Notes under the pieces: model-generated | The model's input: only the letters and a program-made list of their open reading frames with translations | Told to the model about the DNA's origin: nothing | Database searches by the model: none | Assembly: GCA_944320885.1 (NCBI GenBank) | Contig: CALUJE010000001.1 | Location: 186,001-250,000 of the forward strand | Direction: 5' to 3' | Length of the DNA stretch: 64,000 bases | Origin: an uncultured Phocaeicola sp. | GTDB taxonomy: Bacteria; Bacteroidota; Bacteroidia; Bacteroidales; Bacteroidaceae | Shown here: positions 26,598 through 35,560 of the stretch, piece after piece | Layout: every line of letters begins with the position of its first letter | How positions within the stretch are numbered: position 1 is the first letter of the stretch | Position numbers and translations under genes: made by a program

Positions 26598-27602
26598 ATG
26601 AATGTGTTGGTAACAGGTGCCAGTGGTTTTATAGGGAGTTTCCTTGTAGAAGAAGCTGTCCGCAGGGGGATGACAGCCTGGGCGGGGGTGCGTGCTACGA
26701 GCAGCCGTGCTTATCTGCGTGACGAGCATATTCATTTCGCAACATTAAATCTGGATAAGAAAGACTTGCTCAGGGAGCAGTTGCGTGAGCATCGTGACCG
26801 CTATGGCAAGTGGGACTATATCATTCACTGTGCCGGTGTAACCAAGTGCAGGAACAAGGCTGACTTTGACCGCATTAATTATGATTCTACCCGTTCTTTT
26901 GTAGAGCTTCTTACCGAACTCGACATGGTGCCTCGTCAGTTTATATACATCAGTTCGCTGAGCGTATATGGCCCGGTTCATGAAAAGGATTATCGGCCCA
27001 TTACTGAAAATGACGAGCCGAAGCCCGACACGGCATACGGACTCAGCAAACTCAAGTCGGAACGCTATATAAAGTCGTTGGCCGACTTTCCATACGTCAT
27101 ATTCAGACCTACTGGGGTATATGGCCCTCGTGAACGGGACTACTTCATGATGGCACAGTCAGTAAAGCGCCATGTGGATGTAGCGGTAGGATTCAGACGT
27201 CAGGTTATAACATTCATCTATGTGAAAGATCTGGTGCAGGCAGTATACCGTGCCATTGACAAAGGTATGGTAAGGCGCGAGTATTTTGTAAGCGACGGCT
27301 TCAACTATGACAGCCGTGCCTTTTCAGACCTGTTGCAGAAAGAACTGGGGGTGAGGACGGTGGTTCATATAACTTTCCCTCTGTTTGTATTGAAAACCGT
27401 ATCGGTAATAGCCGAGTTCGTTTCGGCTTGTCTGGGAAAGAGCAGTACGCTCAATCGTGATAAATATAAAATAATGAAACAACGTAACTGGCAATGTGAT
27501 ATTGCTCCGCTGGTTGATGAGTTGGGCTTCAAGCCTGAATATGATCTGGCTCGTGGAGTAAAGGAGAGTATTGCCTGGTATAAAAAGGAAAAATGGCTTT
27601 AG
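26598..27602 (+). CDS. NAD(P)-dependent extended SDR epimerase/dehydratase
   Basis: A 334-residue extended short-chain dehydrogenase. The Rossmann opening is VTGASGFIGSFLVEEA, the active-site Ser/Tyr/Lys lie in ISSLSVYG and YGLSKLKSERY, and FRPTGVYGPRERDYF is the usual substrate-domain segment. Members act on nucleotide sugars or on sterol/dihydroflavonol-like substrates; the sequence alone does not decide. The gene overlaps the following PAP2 gene by 10 bp, so the two are likely translationally coupled, which hints at a lipid-linked or envelope substrate. This is inference. Confidence 0.85.
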   Translation: MNVLVTGASGFIGSFLVEEAVRRGMTAWAGVRATSSRAYLRDEHIHFATLNLDKKDLLREQLREHRDRYGKWDYIIHCAGVTKCRNKADFDRINYDSTRSFVELLTELDMVPRQFIYISSLSVYGPVHEKDYRPITENDEPKPDTAYGLSKLKSERYIKSLADFPYVIFRPTGVYGPRERDYFMMAQSVKRHVDVAVGFRRQVITFIYVKDLVQAVYRAIDKGMVRREYFVSDGFNYDSRAFSDLLQKELGVRTVVHITFPLFVLKTVSVIAEFVSACLGKSSTLNRDKYKIMKQRNWQCDIAPLVDELGFKPEYDLARGVKESIAWYKKEKWL

Positions 27603-28576
27603 ATTTATTGAAACGTACGGAAACAAAAAAGGGTTTGTTTCCGATTGAGGTAGTGGGAATAATATATGGTTTGTTTACTACCGTACTGATATTGATATTG
27701 TATCCGCGTATGGATCATCCGGCAGATATGCTGTTGGAACGTGCCGGAATAGGACTTATCATATTGCTTCTCATGCTGATATACCAGCGGTATTCATGCA
27801 AGCTTACCGGATTTTTGCGCGTAGCTTTCCAGTTGGGATTATTGGCTTACTGGTATCCCGATACGTATGAGTTCAACCGTCTGTTCCCTAATCTCGATCA
27901 TATATTCGCACGGGCAGAGCAGGCATTGTTTGGTTGCCAGCCGGCCATTGAGTTCGGGAATGCATGTCCTTCCGTATGGTTCAGTGAGGCATTCAATATG
28001 GGATACTTTGCCTATTACCCGATGATATTCGGTATCGTACTGTTTTATTTCTTTGCGCGCTACAGGGAGTTTTACCGTACGTCGTTCGTGATACTGACAT
28101 CGTTCTTTATCTATTACCTGATTTATATCTTCGTTCCGGTAGCCGGTCCCCAATATTATTTCCCGGCGATAGGACTTGAGAATGCCATGTCGGCCGACTT
28201 CCGTGCCATCGGTGATTATTTCAATCACAATGCGGAACTGCTTCCTGCACCCGGTGATGCGCAGGGATTGTTCTATAATCTGGTGGAGATGTCGCAAAAG
28301 GCCGGTGAACGTCCTACGGCAGCCTTCCCGAGTTCGCATGTGGGCATATCGACCATATTGATGATTCTGGCATTCCGTGCCAACAGTAAGACGCTGGTAG
28401 CATGCCTGTTCCCGTTTTATGTATTGCTTTGCTGCGCTACGGTATATATCCAGGCTCATTACCTGATTGATGCCATTGCTGGTTTTGCTTCGGCTTTCGT
28501 CATTTATGCGATGGCATCGCTGGTCTACAATTTTTTTATGATTCGTGAGATGGCGCTTGTAAAGGCACGTCGTTGA
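27593..28576 (+). CDS. PAP2-family membrane phosphatase/phosphotransferase
   Basis: A 327-residue protein with about six to seven transmembrane helices. PAP2 signature motifs 2 and 3 are visible as PTAAFPSSHVGIST and IQAHYLIDAIAG, giving the two catalytic histidines; motif 1 is weak (near KAGERP). The layout is closer to the inositol-phosphorylceramide synthase/AUR1-type PAP2 branch than to undecaprenyl-pyrophosphate phosphatases. Such enzymes move or remove lipid phosphate headgroups. Because Bacteroides make sphingolipids and inositol lipids, a headgroup transferase role is plausible but unproved. It overlaps the epimerase gene by 10 bp. Confidence 0.8.
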   Translation: MALDLLKRTETKKGLFPIEVVGIIYGLFTTVLILILYPRMDHPADMLLERAGIGLIILLLMLIYQRYSCKLTGFLRVAFQLGLLAYWYPDTYEFNRLFPNLDHIFARAEQALFGCQPAIEFGNACPSVWFSEAFNMGYFAYYPMIFGIVLFYFFARYREFYRTSFVILTSFFIYYLIYIFVPVAGPQYYFPAIGLENAMSADFRAIGDYFNHNAELLPAPGDAQGLFYNLVEMSQKAGERPTAAFPSSHVGISTILMILAFRANSKTLVACLFPFYVLLCCATVYIQAHYLIDAIAGFASAFVIYAMASLVYNFFMIREMALVKARR

Positions 28577-28594
28577 GGCTCGCCATCTTATATA

Positions 28595-28641
28595 TAAAGC
28601 TGTCGGACAGTCCTCATGGCAGGACAGTCCGACAGCTTTTT
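28595..28641. terminator. Terminator between PAP2 and GNAT genes
   Basis: A stem of about 17 bp (AGCTGTCGGACAGTCCT pairing with AGGACAGTCCGACAGCT, one mismatch) has T5 on the plus side and AT-rich flanks on both. It lies between convergent genes. Confidence 0.85.
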
Positions 28642-28670
28642 CATGTACCGTTTTCTTGTACTCTTCATTC

Positions 28671-28722
28671 CGTTTGCTGAGCCTTGGTCGCCAGCGTACT
28701 GGCCCTTAACTCCCAGCAGACG
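28671..28722. repeat. Intergenic palindrome cluster, family B copy 2 (2 x 22 bp, inverted orientation)
   Basis: On the minus strand two units read GCTGGGAGTTAAGGGCCAG and GCTGGCGACCAAGGCTCAG, 22 bp apart. The ends are inverted: CGTTTGCTG on one side, CAGCAGACGG on the other. It lies just beyond the terminator, between convergent genes. Confidence 0.8.
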
Positions 28723-28764
28723 GATTTTATAATGCTGATTGATAGAGTACTTTGAGGAAGTGTA

Positions 28765-29298
28765 TCAGCACACTTCGTATACTTCTTTATATATCGTTTC
28801 CTTTATAGTCTGTAAGTCGAGCGTATTCTGCTGAGGCTTGTTGGCCACCATAAGATACATGGGCAGTGATTCTCCTCCTTTGCGGTAAGGTGGCTGCACA
28901 TAACCGGTATCGCATATTTCAAAGCCCTGACGCTGGTAGAATCCGATGCGCCGTTTGCTCATTTCATCTTCCGGAGTTTCCACTTCCAGAATGAGCGGCT
29001 TTTTCAGTTCGCGAAGTAATGTCTGCATTACGCGTGAACCGTATCCGCCGTTTCGCAGCGCAGGGTCTACGGCCAGATGTTCGGCATAATAGAAATCAGT
29101 AAATTCCCAGATAGTGATAAATCCTATGGGCGTTTCATTGTTTTCAATGAAGAGGTAACAGTGAAACATGTCTTTGTTCTCAATGTTGAAACGTTGTTTT
29201 TCAACAGGGCGGCGTTCACTTTCGGGAAAGGCGGATATAAAAAGGCTCTCCACAAAAGCGTAATGCGGGTTTGCAGGTGTAATGTCTTTTATTTCCAT
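28765..29298 (-). CDS. GNAT-family N-acetyltransferase
   Basis: A 177-residue acetyltransferase. The acetyl-CoA pyrophosphate-binding motif A is LAVDPALRNGGYGSRVMQTLL (R-x-x-G-x-G form), followed by LEVETPEDEMSKRRIGFYQRQGFE, the family's beta5-alpha4 segment. The N-terminus FISAFPESERRP is shared by a widespread bacterial subgroup of unknown substrate. It is 17 bp downstream of the SulP gene on the same strand and may be co-transcribed. The acceptor cannot be predicted. Confidence 0.85.
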   Translation of the reverse strand: MEIKDITPANPHYAFVESLFISAFPESERRPVEKQRFNIENKDMFHCYLFIENNETPIGFITIWEFTDFYYAEHLAVDPALRNGGYGSRVMQTLLRELKKPLILEVETPEDEMSKRRIGFYQRQGFEICDTGYVQPPYRKGGESLPMYLMVANKPQQNTLDLQTIKETIYKEVYEVC

Positions 29299-29315
29299 AC
29301 TGATAGTCTGTATTT

Positions 29316-30992
29316 TTATTGTTTAACCAGTTCTCTTGCTTTTTCAAGCGCCTCGTTGATGTTGCTGCATATGTTTTCCTTACCAAGCAGTTCGTAGAAA
29401 CCAGCTTTTTCAAGGGTAGCATGTACTTTGTCGTTTACTCCGGACAGCACGATGGTAATCTTTTCTTTCTGACTCATGCGGCAGAGGTTGGTAAGATTGT
29501 GTATACCGGTAGAATCAATGAACGGTACCTTACGCATACGTATGATACGTACTTTCGGGCGGTCGCCCAGGCGAATCATTTCTTCTTCAAACTTGTTGGC
29601 AATACCGAAGAAATACGGTCCGTTTATTTCATATACTTCCACTTTTTCAGGGATAACCAGATGCTCTTCGTGCAGTTCGATGTCCGATTCCTTGTTGGGA
29701 TCGAGATCATCGGTAATGACAGATATCTGGGTGCTTTCGGCCATACGTCGCATGAACAGCAGGCAGGCGATGAGCAGACCCACCTCGATGGCGATGGTCA
29801 GGTCGAAGATAACGGTAAGCAGGAAGGTTACCAGCAATACGCCTACATCCGATTTCGGATTGCGCATCAAAGCCTTGAACGAACGCCATTCACTCATGTT
29901 GTATGATACGATGACCAGTACACCGGCCAGACATGCCATCGGGATGTATTGTGCCAGCGGCATGAGGAAAAGGAAAATAAGCAAAAGCATAATGGCGTGT
30001 ATGATTCCGGCAATAGGAGTGCGTCCGCCGTTATTGATATTGGTCATGGTACGTGCGATGGCACCTGTTGCAGGAATACCTCCCACGAGCGGTGATACCA
30101 GGTTGGCTATACCTTGGCCTATCAGTTCCTGGTTTGAGTTATGCTTGTCGCCGATGATACCGTCGGCTACAGTTGCCGAGAGCAGTGACTCGATAGCTCC
30201 CAGTATGGCGATGGTAATGGCCGGAGATATCAGGCTCTGAATGGTTTCCCAGGTTATTCCCGGCACAGCCACTTCAGGTAGTTCGGAGTTGATGTTGAAC
30301 CGGTCGCCGATAGTAGCGATGCTGTCAATGCCGGCATACTTTTTCAGAAGGAAGACCATGACCGTCATCAGCACGATGGCAATGAGTGAGCCCGGAATCT
30401 TTTTCGAGAACTTCGGAGTGATGGCAATGATAAAGATACTCAATACGCCTACCAGTGTAGACCACCAGTCGATGGTATGGAAGTTGGCGATATATACTCC
30501 CCATTTGGATATGAAATCACCCGGTACCTTGTCAATCGTCAGTCCGAACAGGTCTTTTATCTGCGTGGTGAAGATAGTCAGTGCGATACCGCTTGTAAAT
30601 CCCACAATGATAGGGTAGGGAATATACTTGATAATAGTTCCCAGATGGAATATTCCCAAAAGAATAAGGAATACGCCGGCCATCAGCGTAGCAATCATAA
30701 GTCCGCTCTCACCGTATTGCTGGATAATGCCATATACGATTACGATGAAGGCTCCCGTAGGACCTCCAATCTGTACGCGGCTTCCTCCGAACAGTGATAC
30801 GAACAGACCTGCAACAATGGCAGTGATAATACCTTTTTCCGGTGAAACTCCTGAAGCAATACCGAAGGCTATGGCCAACGGAAGAGCTACAATTCCGACA
30901 ATAATACCAGCCATGACATCGGCTGAAAACGAAGCCTTCGAATAGTTCTTGAGTGTAGAAAACAGCTTCGGCTTAAATTCAAATGCGTTCAT
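29316..30992 (-). CDS. SulP-family anion transporter with STAS domain
   Basis: A 558-residue inner-membrane transporter. Residues about 20-410 hold the SulP core, with AGIIVGIVALPLAIAFGIASGV at helix 1-2, IGGPTGAFIVIVYGII at helix 3 and the GGIPATGAIARTMTN helix 8-10 region. Residues about 440-555 form a STAS domain in which PFIDSTGIHNL carries the conserved Ser site also found in anti-sigma antagonists. Family members carry sulfate, bicarbonate or dicarboxylates; Bacteroidetes members are often annotated as sulfate permeases without proof. A full promoter lies upstream. Confidence 0.92.
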   Translation of the reverse strand: MNAFEFKPKLFSTLKNYSKASFSADVMAGIIVGIVALPLAIAFGIASGVSPEKGIITAIVAGLFVSLFGGSRVQIGGPTGAFIVIVYGIIQQYGESGLMIATLMAGVFLILLGIFHLGTIIKYIPYPIIVGFTSGIALTIFTTQIKDLFGLTIDKVPGDFISKWGVYIANFHTIDWWSTLVGVLSIFIIAITPKFSKKIPGSLIAIVLMTVMVFLLKKYAGIDSIATIGDRFNINSELPEVAVPGITWETIQSLISPAITIAILGAIESLLSATVADGIIGDKHNSNQELIGQGIANLVSPLVGGIPATGAIARTMTNINNGGRTPIAGIIHAIMLLLIFLFLMPLAQYIPMACLAGVLVIVSYNMSEWRSFKALMRNPKSDVGVLLVTFLLTVIFDLTIAIEVGLLIACLLFMRRMAESTQISVITDDLDPNKESDIELHEEHLVIPEKVEVYEINGPYFFGIANKFEEEMIRLGDRPKVRIIRMRKVPFIDSTGIHNLTNLCRMSQKEKITIVLSGVNDKVHATLEKAGFYELLGKENICSNINEALEKARELVKQ

Positions 30993-31030
30993 CTATATGA
31001 TATTTTTATATTAAATACAGAAAGAAGCCG

Positions 31031-31061
31031 CAAAATTAGTCTTTATTAATATATTGGCAAA
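31031..31061 (-). promoter_or_regulatory. Complete Bacteroidetes promoter (TTTG-N19-TAATTTTG) for the SulP gene
   Basis: On the minus strand TTTG (31058-31061) is followed after exactly 19 bp by TAATTTTG (31031-31038). Both boxes and spacing match the published Bacteroides consensus. It is the clearest promoter in the window and leaves a leader of about 30 nt. Confidence 0.75.
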
Positions 31062-31127
31062 CTTTTTTGTAGTTTAAATTGAACGCGAATGAGCAGGAAT
31101 GTAGCTGATGTACAAATATATTAAAAG

Positions 31128-32528
31128 CTATTTGCACAGTTCACTGCAGACTTTGTCTTGAAAAGCACGTGCCTGTGAACCTTTCAGTACGTTCTGGTTG
31201 ATGATTACGAATGCCAGCAGATGCCCGTTGGACGCCTTGGCATATCCGGCCAGCGAACTGATTCCGGTTACCGTACCCGTTTTTGCACGCACGCGGCGAA
31301 AGGCCTTTGTCTTCTTCATGCGATTGCTGAGCGTTCCGTCTACTCCCGCAATGGGTAATGCCTCGTAAAGGATATCGAATATTGCTTTGTTGTCATAGGC
31401 ATGGATAAGGAAACCCAGCAGCAGGTCGGTTGAAATGTAGTTGTACAGTGATACTCCGCTTCCGTCGGCTATCTGATAATGATCGGTGATGTAGCCAAGC
31501 TCTTCTATGCACTGTTCGATTGCCTCTGTTCCGTCGGAAGCATGTGCCGGACGTTCGGGCGATTTCCATCGGGCCAGGTTATAGAACAGGGCTTCGGCCG
31601 AAAGGTTATCGCTCTTTTTCATGGCTTGTTTTATGATTGCTGTTATCGGGCGCTTGATTTCTCCTATCCTGTTTGCATGCTCGGGCACTTGTCCGAATTC
31701 GTATACTCCTGTTTCTATTCCGTTGTGTTGCAGGCATTCGGAAAATGCGTAGAGAAAGAAAGAGGCCGAGTCAAAGACCGGAACTGTTCTTCTAGTAGTG
31801 CCGGAACAGTTTCCGCTGACTTCTATTTCATTGCTCTGGTACATCCAGTTGCGGCCTATCTTCAGTTTTCCCGCTTGCGGGCAGTAGCTTCTTGCGTTGT
31901 TGTTCAGTGTATAATATGACGAACGCGGTGAGATGCTGACGTATGCCAGAGAATCTTTCTGCGTGGGGCTTACCGTTACCTCTACACATCCCTTGTTGAA
32001 GATAAGCGGAGAGAGATAGGGCTGGAAATAATACGGAGCGTCGTCCCACGACCACCCTTCGCCGTAATACAGAGAATCTTTCATGGATACGTCACCTATG
32101 ATGTTGCCTTCTATCCGTCGTATGCCGGCCTGTGCGGCATTGGCGGCCAGCTGTTGCATGTCTTCGTACGTGAATTCCGAATCGAACCCACCTTTTATAT
32201 ACAGGTTTCCGTGCAAAGTCCCGTCTGTTATGTTTCCGTCGTACAGCAATTGGGTTGATACCTGATAATCTGTTCCCAGTTTCCAGAGGGCGCTTACGGC
32301 AGTGATGACCTTTTCGGTTGAGGCCGGCCGACATGTTTTCTTGTCATTGTGTGTGAAGATGACTTTTCTGTCGGTAAGGTCATACACGCTTATTCCTGCC
32401 TCCGAATGTCGGAGTAGAGGCATGTTCAGTAGATTTTCCAAACGTTCGGGCAGTGACTGTGCATTGGCAGCAATGCTCAGCGTGATAAGCAGCAATGCTG
32501 CGATATGGTGTACAAGAATTCTGTTCAC
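31128..32528 (-). CDS. dacB: D-Ala-D-Ala carboxypeptidase/endopeptidase, PBP4 (DacB) type
   Basis: A 466-residue class C penicillin-binding protein with signal peptide (HHIAALLLITLSIAANAQ). All three active-site motifs are present: SxxK as S70-T-E-K73, SxN as SDN in KKSDNLSAEAL, and KTG in RAKTGTVTGISSLAGYA. The large insertion between SxxK and SxN is typical of PBP4. It trims or cleaves peptide cross-links of peptidoglycan in the periplasm. The gene follows the PH-domain gene by 13 bp on the same strand and they likely share the promoter at 32993. Confidence 0.95.
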   Translation of the reverse strand: MNRILVHHIAALLLITLSIAANAQSLPERLENLLNMPLLRHSEAGISVYDLTDRKVIFTHNDKKTCRPASTEKVITAVSALWKLGTDYQVSTQLLYDGNITDGTLHGNLYIKGGFDSEFTYEDMQQLAANAAQAGIRRIEGNIIGDVSMKDSLYYGEGWSWDDAPYYFQPYLSPLIFNKGCVEVTVSPTQKDSLAYVSISPRSSYYTLNNNARSYCPQAGKLKIGRNWMYQSNEIEVSGNCSGTTRRTVPVFDSASFFLYAFSECLQHNGIETGVYEFGQVPEHANRIGEIKRPITAIIKQAMKKSDNLSAEALFYNLARWKSPERPAHASDGTEAIEQCIEELGYITDHYQIADGSGVSLYNYISTDLLLGFLIHAYDNKAIFDILYEALPIAGVDGTLSNRMKKTKAFRRVRAKTGTVTGISSLAGYAKASNGHLLAFVIINQNVLKGSQARAFQDKVCSELCK

Positions 32529-32541
32529 GTGATAGAGGCTT

Positions 32542-32964
32542 TTAGTGATTTACTGGTTTTCGGGAATCTGCTTCATGTCTGGCTCTGGTAAGTGTTTCCA
32601 GAAACTCGTCTTCCTTTACGGGCATTACTGATATGTATTTTTCATTGTCATATATGATGAGCAGATAAGAAAGCAGGGAATGTTTTCGCAACCGGAGATG
32701 TCGGCATTTTTCTATACGTCTGACCGATTTTATGGGAATGATTCGTTTGCGCATAAAACGCCCGTAATAGACAATCAGTTCATTCTCGGTAGTAATGGTG
32801 TATGTGGTATGGATGATGCGTTCGATTACAACTGTCAGAAAAAGCAGCATTACCGTTCCGTATACAGCCATTTTATACCAGAAGGCCAAACAGGCTCCTA
32901 TGGTGAGAATCATAATGAGGATATACATTGCAAAATGTATGCGTGCATGAAAAATTCTGTTCAT
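32542..32964 (-). CDS. Small bacterial PH-domain membrane protein
   Basis: A 140-residue protein with two hydrophobic helices (about 12-32 and 35-52), followed by a bacterial PH-type beta-domain: TTENELIVYYGRFMRKRIIPIKSVRRIEKC and LLIIYDNEKYISVMPVKEDEFLETL. The pattern matches the short YdbS/PH_6-like proteins of Bacteroidetes. Function is unknown; the domain could sense the membrane or bind a partner. It is 13 bp upstream of dacB and divergent from nadB. Confidence 0.75.
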   Translation of the reverse strand: MNRIFHARIHFAMYILIMILTIGACLAFWYKMAVYGTVMLLFLTVVIERIIHTTYTITTENELIVYYGRFMRKRIIPIKSVRRIEKCRHLRLRKHSLLSYLLIIYDNEKYISVMPVKEDEFLETLTRARHEADSRKPVNH

Positions 32965-32992
32965 TATTGATGTGTTCTAGCTTTTCCGGTTA

Positions 32993-33000
32993 CAAATTTA
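32993..33000 (-). promoter_or_regulatory. Bacteroidetes -7 box (TAAATTTG) for PH-dacB
   Basis: An exact TAnnTTTG match on the minus strand, 29 bp before the PH-domain gene start at 32964. No upstream TTTG was found at the right spacing. Confidence 0.45.
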
Positions 33001-33044
33001 AGGAATAAATGAAGAGATATTATACAATGAATAAAGCTTTTTAG

Positions 33045-33052
33045 TAGTTTTG
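33045..33052 (+). promoter_or_regulatory. Bacteroidetes -7 box (TAGTTTTG) for nadB
   Basis: An exact TAnnTTTG match 24 bp before the nadB ATG, back to back with the divergent -7 box at 32993. No NadR/NiaR-type operator was recognised. Confidence 0.5.
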
Positions 33053-33075
33053 CAGCGATTATAATACATAAGACT

Positions 33076-34656
33076 ATGATTCATAAATTTGATTACCTGG
33101 TAATAGGTTCAGGTATTGCCGGAATGAGCTTTGCTCTGAAAGTTGCAGAGAAGGGAAAATCTGTCGCCATTATTTGTAAAACGGAGTTGGAAGAAGCCAA
33201 TACTTATTTTGCACAGGGAGGAATTGCTTCGGTAACCAACCTGAAGGTAGATAATTTTGAAAAGCATATTCAGGATACGATGGTAGCCGGTGACTGGATT
33301 AACGACCGTGCTGCCGTAGAAATGGTGGTTCGCAATGCACCGGCCCAGATAAAGGAACTGATTCGTTGGGGAGTGGATTTCGATAAAAACGAGAATGGTG
33401 AGTTTGACCTGCACCGTGAAGGAGGACATTCGGAATTCCGTATCCTGCATCATCAGGACAATACGGGAGCTGAAATCCAGACTAGTCTTATACAAGCCAT
33501 CAAAAGCAATCCCAATATACATATCTTCAATCATCATTTTGCTGTAGAAATCATTACCCAGCATCATTTAGGTATTATCGTTACCCGCTATACTCCGGGC
33601 ATCAAGTGTTTCGGAGCTTATGTGCTGAACGAGGATACCGGCAGTGTGGATACTTTCCTTTCACGCATCACCGTTATGGCAACGGGTGGATGTGAGGCTG
33701 TTTACCGTAATACAACCAATCCGCTGGTTGCGACCGGCGACGGTATCGCTATGGTATACCGTGCCAAGGGAGCCGTAAAGAACATGGAGTTCATACAGTT
33801 CCATCCTACGGCACTGTTCCATCCGGGTGACCGTCCGTGCTTCCTGATAACAGAAGCAATGCGTGGTTATGGAGGCGTATTGCGTACGCTTGACGGCAAG
33901 GAATTCATGCAGAAATACGATGAGCGCCTTTCACTGGCTCCACGTGATATTGTAGCACGCGCCATCGACAATGAAATGAAACAGCGCGGTGAAGACCATG
34001 TATATCTGGATGTTACTCATAAAGACCCGGAGGAGACCAAGCGTCACTTCCCGAATATTTACAAGAAATGTCTCAGCATAGGCGTAGATATTACCAAAGA
34101 CTATATACTTGTAGCTCCTGCAGCACATTATCTGTGTGGAGGTATTGTGGTTGACCTTGACGGACAGTCGAGCATCCGCCGTCTGTATGCTTTGGGCGAA
34201 TGTTCCTGCACCGGACTTCACGGCGGAAACCGTCTGGCTTCCAACTCTCTGATAGAAGCTGTGGTTTATGCCGATGCTGCCGCCCGTCATTCATTGGGAG
34301 TGATTGACCGTTATGATTTCAATGAAGATATTCCCGAATGGAACGATGAGGGAACCATCTCTACGGAAGAGCGTGTGCTGATAACACAGAGTGCCCGTGA
34401 AGTGAACCAGATTATGGAATCATATGTAGGTATAGTGCGCAGTAACCTTCGTCTTACCCGTGCATGGAACCGTCTGGACATTCTGTATGAGGAGACCGAA
34501 CGGTTGTTCAAGAGCAGCAAGGCGTCTCGCGAGTTGTGTGAATTGCGTAACATGATCAATGTGGGCTATCTGATAACCCGTCAGGCTATGGAGCGCAAGG
34601 AGAGTCGTGGTCTGCATTATACCATTGATTATCCGCATCCAACAACAAAGAAGTAA
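33076..34656 (+). CDS. nadB: L-aspartate oxidase
   Basis: This 526-residue flavoenzyme oxidises L-aspartate to iminoaspartate for quinolinate and NAD synthesis. The FAD-binding opening is VIGSGIAGMSFALKVAEKG. The fumarate reductase-like middle contains EFIQFHPTALFHPGD, then AHYLCGGIVVDLDGQSS and GECSCTGLHGGNRLASNSL, all diagnostic of NadB. Under anaerobic conditions fumarate can serve as electron acceptor, which suits this organism. No nadA or nadC lies nearby. A hairpin follows the stop codon at once. Confidence 0.95.
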   Translation: MIHKFDYLVIGSGIAGMSFALKVAEKGKSVAIICKTELEEANTYFAQGGIASVTNLKVDNFEKHIQDTMVAGDWINDRAAVEMVVRNAPAQIKELIRWGVDFDKNENGEFDLHREGGHSEFRILHHQDNTGAEIQTSLIQAIKSNPNIHIFNHHFAVEIITQHHLGIIVTRYTPGIKCFGAYVLNEDTGSVDTFLSRITVMATGGCEAVYRNTTNPLVATGDGIAMVYRAKGAVKNMEFIQFHPTALFHPGDRPCFLITEAMRGYGGVLRTLDGKEFMQKYDERLSLAPRDIVARAIDNEMKQRGEDHVYLDVTHKDPEETKRHFPNIYKKCLSIGVDITKDYILVAPAAHYLCGGIVVDLDGQSSIRRLYALGECSCTGLHGGNRLASNSLIEAVVYADAAARHSLGVIDRYDFNEDIPEWNDEGTISTEERVLITQSAREVNQIMESYVGIVRSNLRLTRAWNRLDILYEETERLFKSSKASRELCELRNMINVGYLITRQAMERKESRGLHYTIDYPHPTTKK

Positions 34657-34667
34657 TGAAAAAATAC

Positions 34668-34704
34668 GGCTCTCTTCTTTTCGTAAAACGGAAGAAGAGA
34701 AGCC
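34668..34704 (+). terminator. Hairpin directly after nadB
   Basis: GGCTCTCTTCTT (34668-34679) pairs with AAGAAGAGAAGCC (34692-34704) with one bulge. It starts 12 bp after the nadB stop and ends 20 bp before the preferred sigma-factor start. No T-run follows, so it may be an attenuator or a processing/stability structure rather than a full terminator. Confidence 0.6.
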
Positions 34705-34724
34705 TTACTCCAATAAAGACAGAG

Positions 34725-35285
34725 ATGACAAACGAAACCTTTATCCGTTTCCAGCAAGGGGATGAGACTGCATTCAAGACACTTTTCTATGAATACAGTC
34801 CCAGCCTGCTCGCCTTTGCACGCCGTTTTGTGCAGGAAGAAGAAGTTGAAGATGTGGTACAGGATATCTTTATGCAGATATGGAATCATCGTCAGGAGTT
34901 CAAGAATCCGGAGGCGATAAGAACTTATCTGTTTACTTCGGTCAAGCATCGTTGTCTGAACATTCTTCGCAGTGAAGACACTCATCATACCTATCTGGAG
35001 TCTTTGTCAGAAGAAGACTTTTACGATCAGATGCTCGATGTGGAAGTATATACGTTACTGTATCGGGCCATTTCGGAATTGCCCGACAATTATAAGAAAG
35101 TGATAAATTACTCTCTTGACGGATACCACATTGATGAAATAGCCGAGCAGATGCATATGACAGTCGATGCTGTAAAGGCCTATAAGAAACGGGCAAAGGA
35201 ACAGCTTCGCAAAAAGATGGGAACCTTATATGGTTCAAGTTTTACGGCAATGCTGCTTCTGGATGTTTTTCTGGAGAAACTTTGA
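34725..35285 (+). CDS. ECF-type RNA polymerase sigma-70 factor
   Basis: A 186-residue sigma factor with region 2 (FKTLFYEYSPSLLAFARRF, then EDVVQDIFMQIWNHR as the core-binding/-10 segment) and region 4 (ISELPDNYKKVINYSLDGYHIDEIAEQMHMTVDAVKAYKKRAKEQLRKK). It looks like the Bacteroides expansion group of ECF factors that normally pair with FecR anti-sigma proteins. No FecR gene adjoins it. An in-frame ATG at 34656 overlaps the nadB stop and would add 23 basic residues, but those codons span the hairpin at 34668-34704, so I prefer 34725. The C-terminal FTAMLLLDVFLEKL is hydrophobic. Confidence 0.88.
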   Translation: MTNETFIRFQQGDETAFKTLFYEYSPSLLAFARRFVQEEEVEDVVQDIFMQIWNHRQEFKNPEAIRTYLFTSVKHRCLNILRSEDTHHTYLESLSEEDFYDQMLDVEVYTLLYRAISELPDNYKKVINYSLDGYHIDEIAEQMHMTVDAVKAYKKRAKEQLRKKMGTLYGSSFTAMLLLDVFLEKL

Positions 35286-35487
35286 TGGATGACTTTTCAT
35301 TTGTTCTACCTCAACTGTTTGTTCATCAGTGCATAGAATATCTTTTACTGTTTCTGTATATATGTTTGCTTGCTCGATTAACTGTTTAGAAAATACTTCT
35401 TGTGCGTAAGTTTTCTATTTTCTTTTGTATTGCTACTGTTTATCAATTGATTAATGTTTTTTAATTGCCGAAAAGTTGTCCAAAACG

Positions 35488-35517
35488 GGAAACTTTCCTC
35501 TGTATATGCTACCTTTG
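35488..35517 (+). promoter_or_regulatory. nrdDG promoter: -7 box TACCTTTG with upstream palindrome
   Basis: TACCTTTG at 35510-35517 matches TAnnTTTG, 43 bp before nrdD. The odd palindrome GGAAACTTTCC lies at 35488-35498, where the -33 region would be. Such a position could be an operator; no NrdR box pair was recognised. Confidence 0.5.
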
Positions 35518-35560
35518 CTTGCAAATTTAGCATAATAGATAATTAGAAAAACAGTAGGAA

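Noticed and set aside
29476..30240. Plus-strand frame of 254 codons
   Set aside because: It is antisense to the SulP transporter gene; its sequence is a low-complexity Met/Ser-rich mirror of hydrophobic helices.
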